Shown in pieces: positions 20,675 through 29,009 of a DNA stretch of 42,755 nucleotides (within the stretch, counting starts at the first letter, position 1; each line of letters starts with the position of its first letter). The notes beneath the pieces were generated by a model, which worked only from the letters and a program-made list of their open reading frames with translations, was not told the origin of the DNA and made no database searches. The translations under genes were made by a program, and so were the position numbers. The stretch comes from a virus: positions 1 through 42,755 of IMG/VR virus record IMGVR_UViG_3300031576_000120, one strand, 5' to 3'.

Positions 20675-22596
20675 ACGGGTTCCTCGACTGTCACGCGGAA
20701 CGTGCTCGTCTTGGTCGTGCCGTCCTGACGCTGCTGGTCGATGCGCGGCACATTCACGAACCGCACGTACACTGTGCTCTCCCCTGTGTACGAGAAGTCG
20801 TACAGCGGGTTGCCGTCGATCAGGTTGTTGAGGTAGTCAATCACAACCTCCTCTGTCTCCCCACGGTGTCGAGCAGTTGCTTCAACATCGATGGTGAAGC
20901 TGTAGCGTGAGCGCAGTCGAGGCACCTTGATGAACTTGAACACCATAGCGCGCACAACAGGCGTCAACAGGTTGTTGCCCACAGTTCTCTTGAGCAAGAA
21001 CTGGAATTGGATGTTCTTGAACTCGATGCCCTGCCCCGCTGGTGTGCCGAAGCGCAGACGGTGAACCGTCGCTGTACCGTTCGTGGTGCCTAGCGAAGTC
21101 CATGCTCCTGTACTGTTGTCCAGTCGGTACTGCACTTCGACGTACTCGTTCGTAGTGAACAGACCGTGAATCTCGAACTCGATAGCGGTGCCGTTCATTT
21201 CCGCGAAGCCACCATCGAAGTATGGCGTGATGATGTGAGCGAGCACACCGCCAGCGTACTTGTGCGCTCCGTTCAACTGTGGGTTCTTGAACGCATCTGC
21301 GCTCATGTGGTAGATGTACGGACGTGCGGGTGCGCTAGGCAGAAGGCTGTACGCCATGACGAACAACTCCTGCGCGGGATTGAACACACTCGCGCCGTTG
21401 TACTGGATGGTCGTCTTGCTGCCTGGATTACTCCACACACCGAACGGCCCAAAGATGGCGTCAGAACCCGTGATAACGTGCCAACCCGCACCATCCCACA
21501 TATACAAGTTGAATCCGTTGCCGCCGTCTACCTGAGCTACGAGGTACTTGCCCGCTACGGTGTACAGTGATCTGATGAACACCAGAGAAATTACTCCGTT
21601 GTCTCGGTCAAAGCCCATGTTCTTCACAGGGCGATTCGGGTGATACGCCTTGACGTAGTACCCGTCCGACGCAATCACTTCACCATCCTGCCATACGGTC
21701 GCCACCGTCACGCTAGACGGCAGGCCAAGGTCAACAGGAATGGCTTGATGCGTCCACACATCCACTGCGTATAGGATGCCAGCGCTCACGAGATATGGCA
21801 TCAACTGACCGTATGGGTCAAGGCCGATACCCGCCCATCCAGGCTTGAAGTTGGCGTCGCTCTGCACCTTGATAATGTCCGTCCACGTCACGCCGCCATC
21901 CGCGCTGATGGCAATCTGGCCAGCAAGCACACTCAACAACTTGCCGTCGAACACAATCAGGTCGTCACTCTTTCGGCCCGCCGCAGGCTGGCTCCATGTA
22001 CCAGCTACGAGATTGCGCTTCCAAATGTCGGCAGCGCCACCCGTCGCCCAAAAGATGGCACGGTCTGTCAGGTCGGTTGGGTCGGTGTGGTACACAAGCG
22101 CAAACGTCTGCGCGTTAGCAGGCCCACCGCCAGGAGTAATGTCTGTGAACACAGGAGCGATGGTGCCAGTCGTGGTGAACACCTTATTGCCCATCGCGCC
22201 GAACAGTGTGTACGCGCCAGCGGAATCGGGGGCCATAGCCCAACCACCGCCAGGGTACAGACCGGCACTCGCGCTAGGTACGATGGTGCCAAGCGTCGCC
22301 TCGACCAAAAGCGGCGCTAGTGTAATATCGCCCTCGCTGTCCCACGTTCGAATGTCCCGACTGCCCCAAAAGCGGTCGGGGAACTCGCGGGCGCTGCCCA
22401 CTCGCACACCTAGTCCGCCGCGAAAATCGTTGAAGTTCTTGAAGAACGCGCCTTCGCGGGCGTCATAATCTGGCGGCCCCATTCGCAGGCCGACCGCATA
22501 TTCCTCTGCGGGCGCGCGCTCCACAGCACCGTCGATCACCCACTCAAGAGTGTCGAGCGTAATCTTGTTCGGTTCGCTGTATGCGCTCGTTGGCAT
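20671..22596 (-). CDS. virion protein with propeller-like Asp-box, tail hub candidate
   Basis: 641 aa, beta-rich with Trp/Gly/Asp turns. One clear Asp-box (SADGGVTW) and repeated blade-like strands in residues ~100-400 suggest a beta-propeller, as in phage stopper/tail-knob proteins. The C-terminal ~200 residues form a separate jelly-roll-like beta domain (FEIHGLFTTNEYVEVQYRLD). Placed between neck and spike genes, it probably forms the tail hub or knob. It is not a proven enzyme. Confidence 0.55.
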   Translation of the reverse strand: MPTSAYSEPNKITLDTLEWVIDGAVERAPAEEYAVGLRMGPPDYDAREGAFFKNFNDFRGGLGVRVGSAREFPDRFWGSRDIRTWDSEGDITLAPLLVEATLGTIVPSASAGLYPGGGWAMAPDSAGAYTLFGAMGNKVFTTTGTIAPVFTDITPGGGPANAQTFALVYHTDPTDLTDRAIFWATGGAADIWKRNLVAGTWSQPAAGRKSDDLIVFDGKLLSVLAGQIAISADGGVTWTDIIKVQSDANFKPGWAGIGLDPYGQLMPYLVSAGILYAVDVWTHQAIPVDLGLPSSVTVATVWQDGEVIASDGYYVKAYHPNRPVKNMGFDRDNGVISLVFIRSLYTVAGKYLVAQVDGGNGFNLYMWDGAGWHVITGSDAIFGPFGVWSNPGSKTTIQYNGASVFNPAQELFVMAYSLLPSAPARPYIYHMSADAFKNPQLNGAHKYAGGVLAHIITPYFDGGFAEMNGTAIEFEIHGLFTTNEYVEVQYRLDNSTGAWTSLGTTNGTATVHRLRFGTPAGQGIEFKNIQFQFLLKRTVGNNLLTPVVRAMVFKFIKVPRLRSRYSFTIDVEATARHRGETEEVVIDYLNNLIDGNPLYDFSYTGESTVYVRFVNVPRIDQQRQDGTTKTSTFRVTVEEPV

Positions 22597-22597
22597 G

Positions 22598-23263
22598 TTA
22601 CTCTACCCACAGCCCACCGGGACTCTCGATGATTTCCTGGTCGTCGTACCGCGCGATCTCTTGCTGCATGGCCTGCCATTGCCGCATGTGCTTCATAAGG
22701 TCATTATTGTCTCGGCCTGTCGCGCTCGTGTGAAGGTACGCCTTCGCCACGTTCAGCAGCACGGGGTACGGGATAACGCACGTATCCGCGCTCGCTGTCA
22801 GCAGCGGCGGATGGCGGTAGCCAATGAGTCGCATCTTGAGGCCCGTCTGGTTGAGGTTGTGCCGCGACATGCTGTTTTTGTCGAAGTGCAGCAGCACGTT
22901 CGTTGGCGTGGACGGGTCGCGCGTGAACGTCACAATGTCCAGCGGCACGATGAACTCGTACAGGCCAGAGCCAACGCTTGGCCCGTGCGCGTAGAGATTG
23001 CCGTTCGCCTCGGCCTTCGCTTCCGATAGGTAGGCGAGGTCGGAGTCGGTAATGTCGTAGTCGTAGGTGCCACTGGTGATGGTTACGAGCACAGCCGTCC
23101 GCTCCATGTGCTTCTTGCGGAGGACTTCGATGCTCGCATTGATGGAGTCTCGATACTCATCAATACCCCATCGCGCGAAGGCAGGGACACCAGCACTGCT
23201 GGCATCCCCCACCCTACGCGCTAGTTCTGTCTCAAGCTGGCTCCGTGTTCTGCTGTTCGCCAT
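22598..23263 (-). CDS. head-tail connector (gp6-like adaptor)
   Basis: 221 aa. The helical start (RSQLETELARRVGD...ARWGIDEYRDSINASIEVLRKKH) followed by a beta insert and C-terminal helices (AKAYLHTSATGRDNNDLMKHMRQWQ) resembles phage adaptor proteins that ring the portal. It is ordered between capsid and tail genes, as expected. It overlaps the glycosyltransferase gene by 32 bases. Confidence 0.55.
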   Translation of the reverse strand: MANSRTRSQLETELARRVGDASSAGVPAFARWGIDEYRDSINASIEVLRKKHMERTAVLVTITSGTYDYDITDSDLAYLSEAKAEANGNLYAHGPSVGSGLYEFIVPLDIVTFTRDPSTPTNVLLHFDKNSMSRHNLNQTGLKMRLIGYRHPPLLTASADTCVIPYPVLLNVAKAYLHTSATGRDNNDLMKHMRQWQAMQQEIARYDDQEIIESPGGLWVE

Positions 23264-26200
23264 CTTCTGCCGCCCGCGTCAATTCAGCCTGACGCTGCTT
23301 GATGTTCGCCTTCACACTCTTGTCGATCAGCCCCTTCCACTGCTTGTGGACTCGCTCCCAGGTGAAGCTGAGGGCATGTGTTCTGAGGGAAGCACGTAGC
23401 TCCCTCGTATCTCCATTATACCGCGCGAGGACTGCCAGAATCATCTCGTCCTCGTCCAAGGCGAACTCGCTCAGGATCGCGCCCACCTTGCCGATGCGCT
23501 CAGGCAGTGCGCCCTTGTCCGACACAATAGGGATCACGCCTGCCGCCTGCACTTCGAGTGCGGTGATGCAGTACGTTTCCTCGAACTTCGTTGGGTACAG
23601 CCAGTAGCTCGCCTTGGCAAACTCGACTGGCATCTGGTTCTGCGGGATGCGACCTACGTACTCGATGCCGTCCTGCTGTAGCTTCTGCACGATGTTCGCT
23701 CGGAAGGCGTTGTATGCGGCGTTGTTGGGGCCGTACATGGTGTCGGCCACGTCGAACCCGTAGTACACCTTCAACTCTGCGGCTGGCATCCTCTCACGGA
23801 TTGCAGGCCACATATCGAGCACCCGCTCTAGGCCACGGTCGAACGAGGAACTCCAAACGAACCGTGTAGGGTAGCGCTTGTCCTCGTCGGGCACGTCAGC
23901 GAACCGTTCGGGATCGATACCGTTTCCTGTGACCACGAGCTTGTCGGCCACATGCGGGTACTTCTCGGAGAACAGTCGCTTGTGCCATTCGGACAGCACA
24001 AGGATTGTATTGATTTCCTTGGCCCGCTCCGTGGTGATGCGGTCGCCGTAGTTATTGTCGTGGCACCACAGCCACTTCACAGCGGCGTTCACAGGGGCAT
24101 CGAATACCTCTGGAACTCGACTCGATACGAATAGTAGCGCGCCCGCGCCAGCGGCAGGGCCGCTTGGATCGAAGTGCTTGTAGTGGCGATAGAACACACC
24201 GTCCCATACACCGTCCACCATGCCGTACACGAACACAGCGTGTCCAGCATTGCGGAACAGCTTGGCCATTTCGACCACAGCCGTCTCGCTGCCGCCGATG
24301 CCCTCTCCGTCCACTTGCTCAGGGTTCCACTTCTCGACCGATGGGCCTACGTAGAACACTACTGGCAGCTTCAACTCCTCGCGCCTCTTGAGTTCGTACA
24401 GCCAGTTGCCGTATCCAGGCAGCATGTTGCCGACGCTCATGGCCGTCGTCAGAGTCTCGATGCTGGCTCCTACGCCTACCGCTAGGCGGCATAGCATCCC
24501 GAAGTCAAACTCGCGGACGTGGTGCAGATGCACACCGTCAGGCGTGTTCCGTAGCTCCGCGCCCACCGCTTGATGCGGCGTCGTGATGATCATGCGGTCG
24601 GCCACTTCGAGTCCGAACATGACCAACTGAGCGGGATCGATGATGTGCTCGATTACCTCAAGGCAGATCGATACGTCATGCGCCCCCACATCTTCGATAG
24701 CTAGCGAGCGAGCGTCGCCAGCGATGAACCGCATCTTGTCAGCTACGCCCCGCTCCTCGGCGTACTTTCTAGCTAGCTCGATGTTGTATGCGTTAGAGTC
24801 GATCAATGTCACTAGCCAGCCATACTTCTCTACCATGCGGATAGCGATCAGTCCGTCTCCCCCGCCAATGTCTACGATGGTCAGATTCTTTCCAGCCTTC
24901 GCGCGCTCCGCAGCGACCTTCTCAAGTCGCTCGAACACAGCCGCGACTCTCTGCATCTTCTCTGGTTCGGCTTCGTATGTGTGAGCACCACGACCAGCGA
25001 TGTACTTCTCGCCGTCGTAAATGTCCAGCGAGGGATCGAATAGGTGCTCGACCGCTGCGTATGCGGCCTGCTGCAACTGCTCGAACTCCTCTTGGTCAGC
25101 CACATTCTTCGGAGCGAACTTGAGGATTTCCAGTGCGTTCAGCGCGTCTCCACGATTCTGCAAGTGGTAGACCAAGTGCCGCAGGCTCTCAAGTGACTTC
25201 TGCGCGAGCAGTGTCTCTCGGTATCCGTTGAAGTAGTACGTGAACCCCTCGTGCTGACCCTTCGTGTACTCCAACGCCTTGCCGCAGATTTCGAGTGCCT
25301 GCTCCACGAATCCACACGCGGCCAGCGAGCGGTGCTCGTAGGCCCATCGGTTGAACGTGTAGCGTCCAGGGAGTACGAACAACTGGCTCGGTGGCATGGC
25401 CTTGTCGTTGGCCATCTTGTACCACGCCAGCGCCTTGTCGTGCTGGTTCGTCTGCGTCAGGCAGGCAGCGACGCCAAGGTACGAGTCGATGACCTCAGGG
25501 CGCACGTCGATGGCTTGGTGATACCAACCGATGGCACTCTCGAAGTCGCCAAGCTGCTGCGAGCAATCGCCCGCAAACACCGCAGCCTGCCACTGCTCTA
25601 GCTCGTTCTGAGGCTCGTTGTAGTAGTCCGCGAACCACTCACGGGCGTTAGCCCAATCCTCAGCACTGTAGAGCGAGTGCGCGATGTACAGCGTCGTGCG
25701 ACGGTCAGCGGGGTTCTCCTCATAGTACGCGCGCAGCAACTCAAGGTTGCGGTCGTGTCTAGTATCGCGGTTAGCCTGCCACTGGTGAACCCACGTCGCG
25801 TTGTCAAAGCGCACGATGCGGTGCGGCGTGTTTGTCGTCATCGTCTCGTGTACCGGACGTACCCATCGCCAGTCGAGAGACAAGCGGATTACCCTCTCTC
25901 GGTCATGCACGACCTGAGGATTGCCATTCTCGTCGGTCTGATAGACGTATGGGAATTGAATCGAGCCAACGTCTTCAGGTGCGTCCTTCACGATGGCAGG
26001 GATTGTTTCTGGACTCAGGATGTAGTCGTCTGCGTCCATCCACAACATCCATTCGAAGTCCTTTGGCGTGGCGTCCAACACACGGTTACGCGCGTCGGAA
26101 AAGTTCACGAACTCGAAGTCCTCTGTGATGAATGCGCTGTCCGTGTTGGCTTCGAGCCATGACATGACGATCTCACGGGTCGAGTCGTCAGACTCTCCCG

Positions 26201-26300
26201 CGAAACCGATAACGTAGAAGTCAACTGCTGGCTTGACGCTGTTCAGCGCCTTTTCAATGGTGTCCGCAGCATTGCGAACGATCATGTTGAGGACGATCAT
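23232..26300 (-). CDS. GT2 - TPR - methyltransferase - GT4 fusion protein
   Basis: 1022 aa with four parts. Residues 1-230 are a family 2 glycosyltransferase (MIVRNAADTIEKAL, FAGESDDSTREIV, DxD in WMDADD 88-92). Residues ~190-430 are TPR-like helices. Residues ~470-620 are a Rossmann SAM methyltransferase (motif I VDIGGGDG 476-483, then LEVIEHI). Residues ~645-1000 are a family 4 glycosyltransferase (GIGGSETAV 668-676, GNGIDPERF, AAGVIPIVSDKGALPERIG). It probably adds and methylates a glycan, on virion protein, DNA or the host surface. It lies inside the structural operon between a capsid-region gene and the neck gene. Confidence 0.85.
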   Translation of the reverse strand: MIVLNMIVRNAADTIEKALNSVKPAVDFYVIGFAGESDDSTREIVMSWLEANTDSAFITEDFEFVNFSDARNRVLDATPKDFEWMLWMDADDYILSPETIPAIVKDAPEDVGSIQFPYVYQTDENGNPQVVHDRERVIRLSLDWRWVRPVHETMTTNTPHRIVRFDNATWVHQWQANRDTRHDRNLELLRAYYEENPADRRTTLYIAHSLYSAEDWANAREWFADYYNEPQNELEQWQAAVFAGDCSQQLGDFESAIGWYHQAIDVRPEVIDSYLGVAACLTQTNQHDKALAWYKMANDKAMPPSQLFVLPGRYTFNRWAYEHRSLAACGFVEQALEICGKALEYTKGQHEGFTYYFNGYRETLLAQKSLESLRHLVYHLQNRGDALNALEILKFAPKNVADQEEFEQLQQAAYAAVEHLFDPSLDIYDGEKYIAGRGAHTYEAEPEKMQRVAAVFERLEKVAAERAKAGKNLTIVDIGGGDGLIAIRMVEKYGWLVTLIDSNAYNIELARKYAEERGVADKMRFIAGDARSLAIEDVGAHDVSICLEVIEHIIDPAQLVMFGLEVADRMIITTPHQAVGAELRNTPDGVHLHHVREFDFGMLCRLAVGVGASIETLTTAMSVGNMLPGYGNWLYELKRREELKLPVVFYVGPSVEKWNPEQVDGEGIGGSETAVVEMAKLFRNAGHAVFVYGMVDGVWDGVFYRHYKHFDPSGPAAGAGALLFVSSRVPEVFDAPVNAAVKWLWCHDNNYGDRITTERAKEINTILVLSEWHKRLFSEKYPHVADKLVVTGNGIDPERFADVPDEDKRYPTRFVWSSSFDRGLERVLDMWPAIRERMPAAELKVYYGFDVADTMYGPNNAAYNAFRANIVQKLQQDGIEYVGRIPQNQMPVEFAKASYWLYPTKFEETYCITALEVQAAGVIPIVSDKGALPERIGKVGAILSEFALDEDEMILAVLARYNGDTRELRASLRTHALSFTWERVHKQWKGLIDKSVKANIKQRQAELTRAAEDGEQQNTEPA

Positions 26301-26312
26301 CGTCCCGCCTTT

Positions 26313-26948
26313 CTAGTCTACGGTTGGAGCAGGGTGGTTCGCCGCGTCAGCCGCAGCCACCACATTCTCCTTGCCAGCCCATCCGGTCTGTAGGAACTTC
26401 ACTCCAGCACCGAAGCCGCGCTCAGATTCCGTTTCCTTCTTGGTCAAGCGCAATGTCTCGCGCGAGTCCTGAATGATTTGCACCACAATCTTGGGAAGGA
26501 CGTAGCCGTGGTTCTCAGGAATTGCGGATGGGTCAACGTCGCGGGGAATGTCGTACACCACGCCTTCTGTCAATCGGAACTGCCAACCACCAGGAGTGAC
26601 AATCACTTCCGTCTTTGGAGCGATGAACTTGTTCTCGGTTCCCCACACCTTGAACAGATCGGACAAAGTGTACGGCTTCTTGAAGGTAAACATGCCAACT
26701 TGAACGTACTCCCCAGGCTTCACGTCCTTGGGAGCCGCCGTCTCCTGCACCTTCTGGATGATGGCTTGCATCGCAGGCAAGTCGAGGATGGCCTTCTGGG
26801 TGTTCTCGTTCAGGTTCTCGACTACGCTGCTGATCGTTGAGAGTGCGGACTCGTCAACCTTCTCGCTCTCCGCGAGCGCTTCAAGTGCTGCTGCCACAGC
26901 AGTCAGGGCACCCGTGTCAACTGTTTCCTTCTGTTCTGTATCGGCCAT
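26313..26948 (-). CDS. virion-operon protein, unknown
   Basis: 211 aa. A helical N-terminal third (Ala/Glu-rich, DTGALTAVAAALEALAES) leads to a beta-rich centre (YVQVGMFTFKKPYTLSDLF) and C-terminal GFGAGVKFLQTGW. No family was recognised. Position after capsid and acidic protein suggests a head or completion protein. Its start overlaps the previous stop by one base. Confidence 0.5.
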   Translation of the reverse strand: MADTEQKETVDTGALTAVAAALEALAESEKVDESALSTISSVVENLNENTQKAILDLPAMQAIIQKVQETAAPKDVKPGEYVQVGMFTFKKPYTLSDLFKVWGTENKFIAPKTEVIVTPGGWQFRLTEGVVYDIPRDVDPSAIPENHGYVLPKIVVQIIQDSRETLRLTKKETESERGFGAGVKFLQTGWAGKENVVAAADAANHPAPTVD

Positions 26949-27175
26949 TAGTTGTCATCCTTTTCTTCTACCTCGACTTCATCGCGCGCATCCTCAGCTT
27001 CCGCCTCGGTCTGCTCGTCCTCAGCGGTATCGTCGGCTACTGTCGCAACTTCCGCGTCTGGCCCCTTCACTTCTGCGCTATCGCTAGCCGCAGCCTGTTG
27101 CTGCGTTGCCGTCGCGTTGGCGTCCTTCGTGCCAACCGTATCTGTGCTGTTGGCTGCGTATACTGTGTCTGCCAT
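26948..27175 (-). CDS. small acidic virion-operon protein
   Basis: 75 aa from ATG 27175, chosen because CAGGAG lies just upstream; a longer frame (27232) would overlap the post-capsid hairpin. Thr/Ala/Gln in the first half, then almost entirely Asp/Glu (ends EVEVEEKDDN). Probably disordered. It lies between the capsid terminator-like hairpin and the next gene. Confidence 0.5.
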   Translation of the reverse strand: MADTVYAANSTDTVGTKDANATATQQQAAASDSAEVKGPDAEVATVADDTAEDEQTEAEAEDARDEVEVEEKDDN

Positions 27176-27197
27176 GTGGTTCTCCTGAAAGTAGCAA

Positions 27198-27221
27198 GGG
27201 GGCCAGCTTTCGCCAGCCCCC
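27198..27221 (-). terminator. hairpin after major capsid gene
   Basis: Read leftward, GGGGGC-TGGC-GAAA-GCTG-GCCCCC forms a 10-bp stem with two wobble pairs and a GAAA tetraloop, 11 bases past the capsid stop. Its place suits partial termination that raises capsid expression over downstream genes. Only a short T-rich stretch follows. Confidence 0.6.
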
Positions 27222-27231
27222 TCGTCACTCA

Positions 27232-28191
27232 CTACGCCGCGTTCTTGACGCTCGTTACGTGCTCGATGCGTACCAGACGGGTCTGGTCAAGGATGCCACC
27301 GCCCCAGCTTGCCTTCCAGCCCACCGTAGCGAACTGGTTGAGCGGGTCAACAGCACCCGCGCTACCGAGTGGCTTCACAATGAGAGCCATGCTCTGAGCA
27401 TCGTACTTGATCGTGCCGTAGGCGTCCTGTCCGAACACCACGGTTGCGTACACGTCGGCACCAGACAGACCAGCGCTTGAGAACACCTTGGCCTGCGAGG
27501 TAATGTCGAAGCGTACACCCATCCAGTCGAACAATTCCCCCGTGAACAGAGGGTTCTGCTCGTTGCCGCGTGGTGCAGCATACTGGTAGGCGTTCACCGC
27601 GTCGCTGTTGCCCATGAAGTCGAAGCGCGCGTCAGGGTGGATGATGGCCACGTAGCGGCCAACACTCACAACCTTTGGTGCGTTGTTGCGACTCAGGGTA
27701 CGAACAGCCTCACGAATCTCGGCTGGCAACAGGTAGTCGCCAGAACCGACCGTCAGGCGGGAGGTCGCGTCAGCAGCATACTGCACGTTCGTTCCAGAGA
27801 TGATGTTCTCGCGGGTCAACTGGTCGAGTGCGTCCGCGCCACTCTCTCCGAAGTTCTGGCTGTACTCAGCCAGCAAGTCGTCCTGGGATTGGCGGATAGA
27901 CACGTCGCTCAGGCGCGAGAACTGTCCGTACTGGTTTGCCGTGAAGTTGATCTCCACAAACGTACCTTGCGTCTCAGATGGCGGGGTACCTTCTGTCAAC
28001 GCCGTGGTGCTCGTTGTGATGCGCTCGAAGCGGCGGAACTGGATGTTGTTACCGCCGAGCATCGGGATGCCCTTCACCTTCGCGTACTTCATGTACACAA
28101 ACTGCGGAACTGAGCGAGCAAGCAAAGCCTTCTCGTACCAGCGACGGGCTTCAACCGTCAGACCGCCAGTTGCAAATAGTTCGTTGGCCAT
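27232..28191 (-). CDS. N4-gp56 family major capsid protein
   Basis: 319 aa. FERITTSTTALTEGTPPSE and the following FTANQYGQFSRLSDV are the N-terminal-arm and E-loop patterns of the N4-gp56 family. NAPKVVSVGRYVAIIHPDARFDFMG and PLGSAGAVDPLNQFATVGWKASWGG (parts) match its P and A domains. HK97-fold capsid protein forming the phage head. Preceded by GAGGAG, and located after the scaffold-like gene. A hairpin follows. Confidence 0.88.
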   Translation of the reverse strand: MANELFATGGLTVEARRWYEKALLARSVPQFVYMKYAKVKGIPMLGGNNIQFRRFERITTSTTALTEGTPPSETQGTFVEINFTANQYGQFSRLSDVSIRQSQDDLLAEYSQNFGESGADALDQLTRENIISGTNVQYAADATSRLTVGSGDYLLPAEIREAVRTLSRNNAPKVVSVGRYVAIIHPDARFDFMGNSDAVNAYQYAAPRGNEQNPLFTGELFDWMGVRFDITSQAKVFSSAGLSGADVYATVVFGQDAYGTIKYDAQSMALIVKPLGSAGAVDPLNQFATVGWKASWGGGILDQTRLVRIEHVTSVKNAA

Positions 28192-28236
28192 GTTACTCCT
28201 CTCTCCTAGGGTGCGTTACGCCCCGATTTTGACGCT

Positions 28237-28953
28237 CTAGCGGGCCGCTGTGCGGCGCTCGTTAGCCTTCTTCTGGATCGCATCGACTTCGCCCTTGAGC
28301 TTGTCCAGCTTCGCAATGGCATCTGGATCAGCCATATCAATCTGGTCGATCTTCTCAAGGAGAGCGCTCGTGCGATTAGCGCTCGTGCTTCGGCCCGTAT
28401 CGAACTTCCGCTCGCCTTCGGGCGTTTCGCCGTCCTTCTTCGCGGTAGCCTTCACAGGAGCTAGCGAGCCATCTGCCTTGAACTCAAGGATCAACTCGCG
28501 CGCTCGGAGGTCTAGCTCCTCAGGTGTACGAGCGCTTGAGAGTGAAGCGATCAGATCAGGAATCTCGTCCTTCTCGACGCCTAGCTCGCTCGCTAGCTCG
28601 TAAGCCTTCGCCTTTCGGCTGCCTTCCATGCCGAACTTGAGTGCGTCCGACACCACGCCACGTACCTTCGTGCGATCTTCCAGCGCTGCGCGAATCTTCG
28701 CTGCGGTTGCTGGCTCCACGCCAGTCAGGTCAATCTCGTCGCCAGCGGTCTGTTGCTGGTCGCCACCACCGCGCGTTACTGCATCCTGCTGCGCCTTGAT
28801 AGCCTGTCGCGCCAGAAAGTCTTTGCGCTTGCCCTTGAGGTCGGCTGCTGCCTTGGCTGCTGCGGCTACCGCTGGATCGGGCAAGTTGCCCTTGTCACCA
28901 CCGTCGCCACCTTCGCCGCCTTCGTCGTTAGGCTTAGTTACATCGTCAGCCAT
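28237..28953 (-). CDS. scaffolding-type protein
   Basis: 238 aa from ATG 28953 (AAAGGAG upstream). The N-terminus is acidic and Gly-rich (EGGEGGDGGD), the centre is helical with heptads, and the C-terminus is basic and helical (KLKGEVDAIQKKANERRTAAR), which resembles phage scaffolds that bind the capsid protein through a basic C-terminal helix. The gene is directly upstream of the capsid gene, the usual scaffold position. Two GCTAGCTCG-type tracts lie inside. Confidence 0.65.
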   Translation of the reverse strand: MADDVTKPNDEGGEGGDGGDKGNLPDPAVAAAAKAAADLKGKRKDFLARQAIKAQQDAVTRGGGDQQQTAGDEIDLTGVEPATAAKIRAALEDRTKVRGVVSDALKFGMEGSRKAKAYELASELGVEKDEIPDLIASLSSARTPEELDLRARELILEFKADGSLAPVKATAKKDGETPEGERKFDTGRSTSANRTSALLEKIDQIDMADPDAIAKLDKLKGEVDAIQKKANERRTAAR

Positions 28954-28978
28954 GAATTGCTCCTTTCCCTCTAGTTGC

Positions 28979-29007
28979 ATTATACAGCGTATACGTGCAT
29001 CCCGCAA
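28979..29007 (-). promoter_or_regulatory. promoter before scaffold/capsid
   Basis: Read leftward, TTGCGG (29002-29007), a 17-base spacer and a perfect TATAAT (28979-28984), then about 25 bases to the scaffold ATG. The -35 is only half-consensus. It would boost the capsid module independently of the long upstream gene. Confidence 0.55.
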
Positions 29008-29009
29008 CA

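Noticed and set aside
23415-23420. Perfect TATAAT (leftward) inside the glycosyltransferase gene
   Set aside because: No -35-like box at 16-18 bases and no reason for a start within the last part of the gene.
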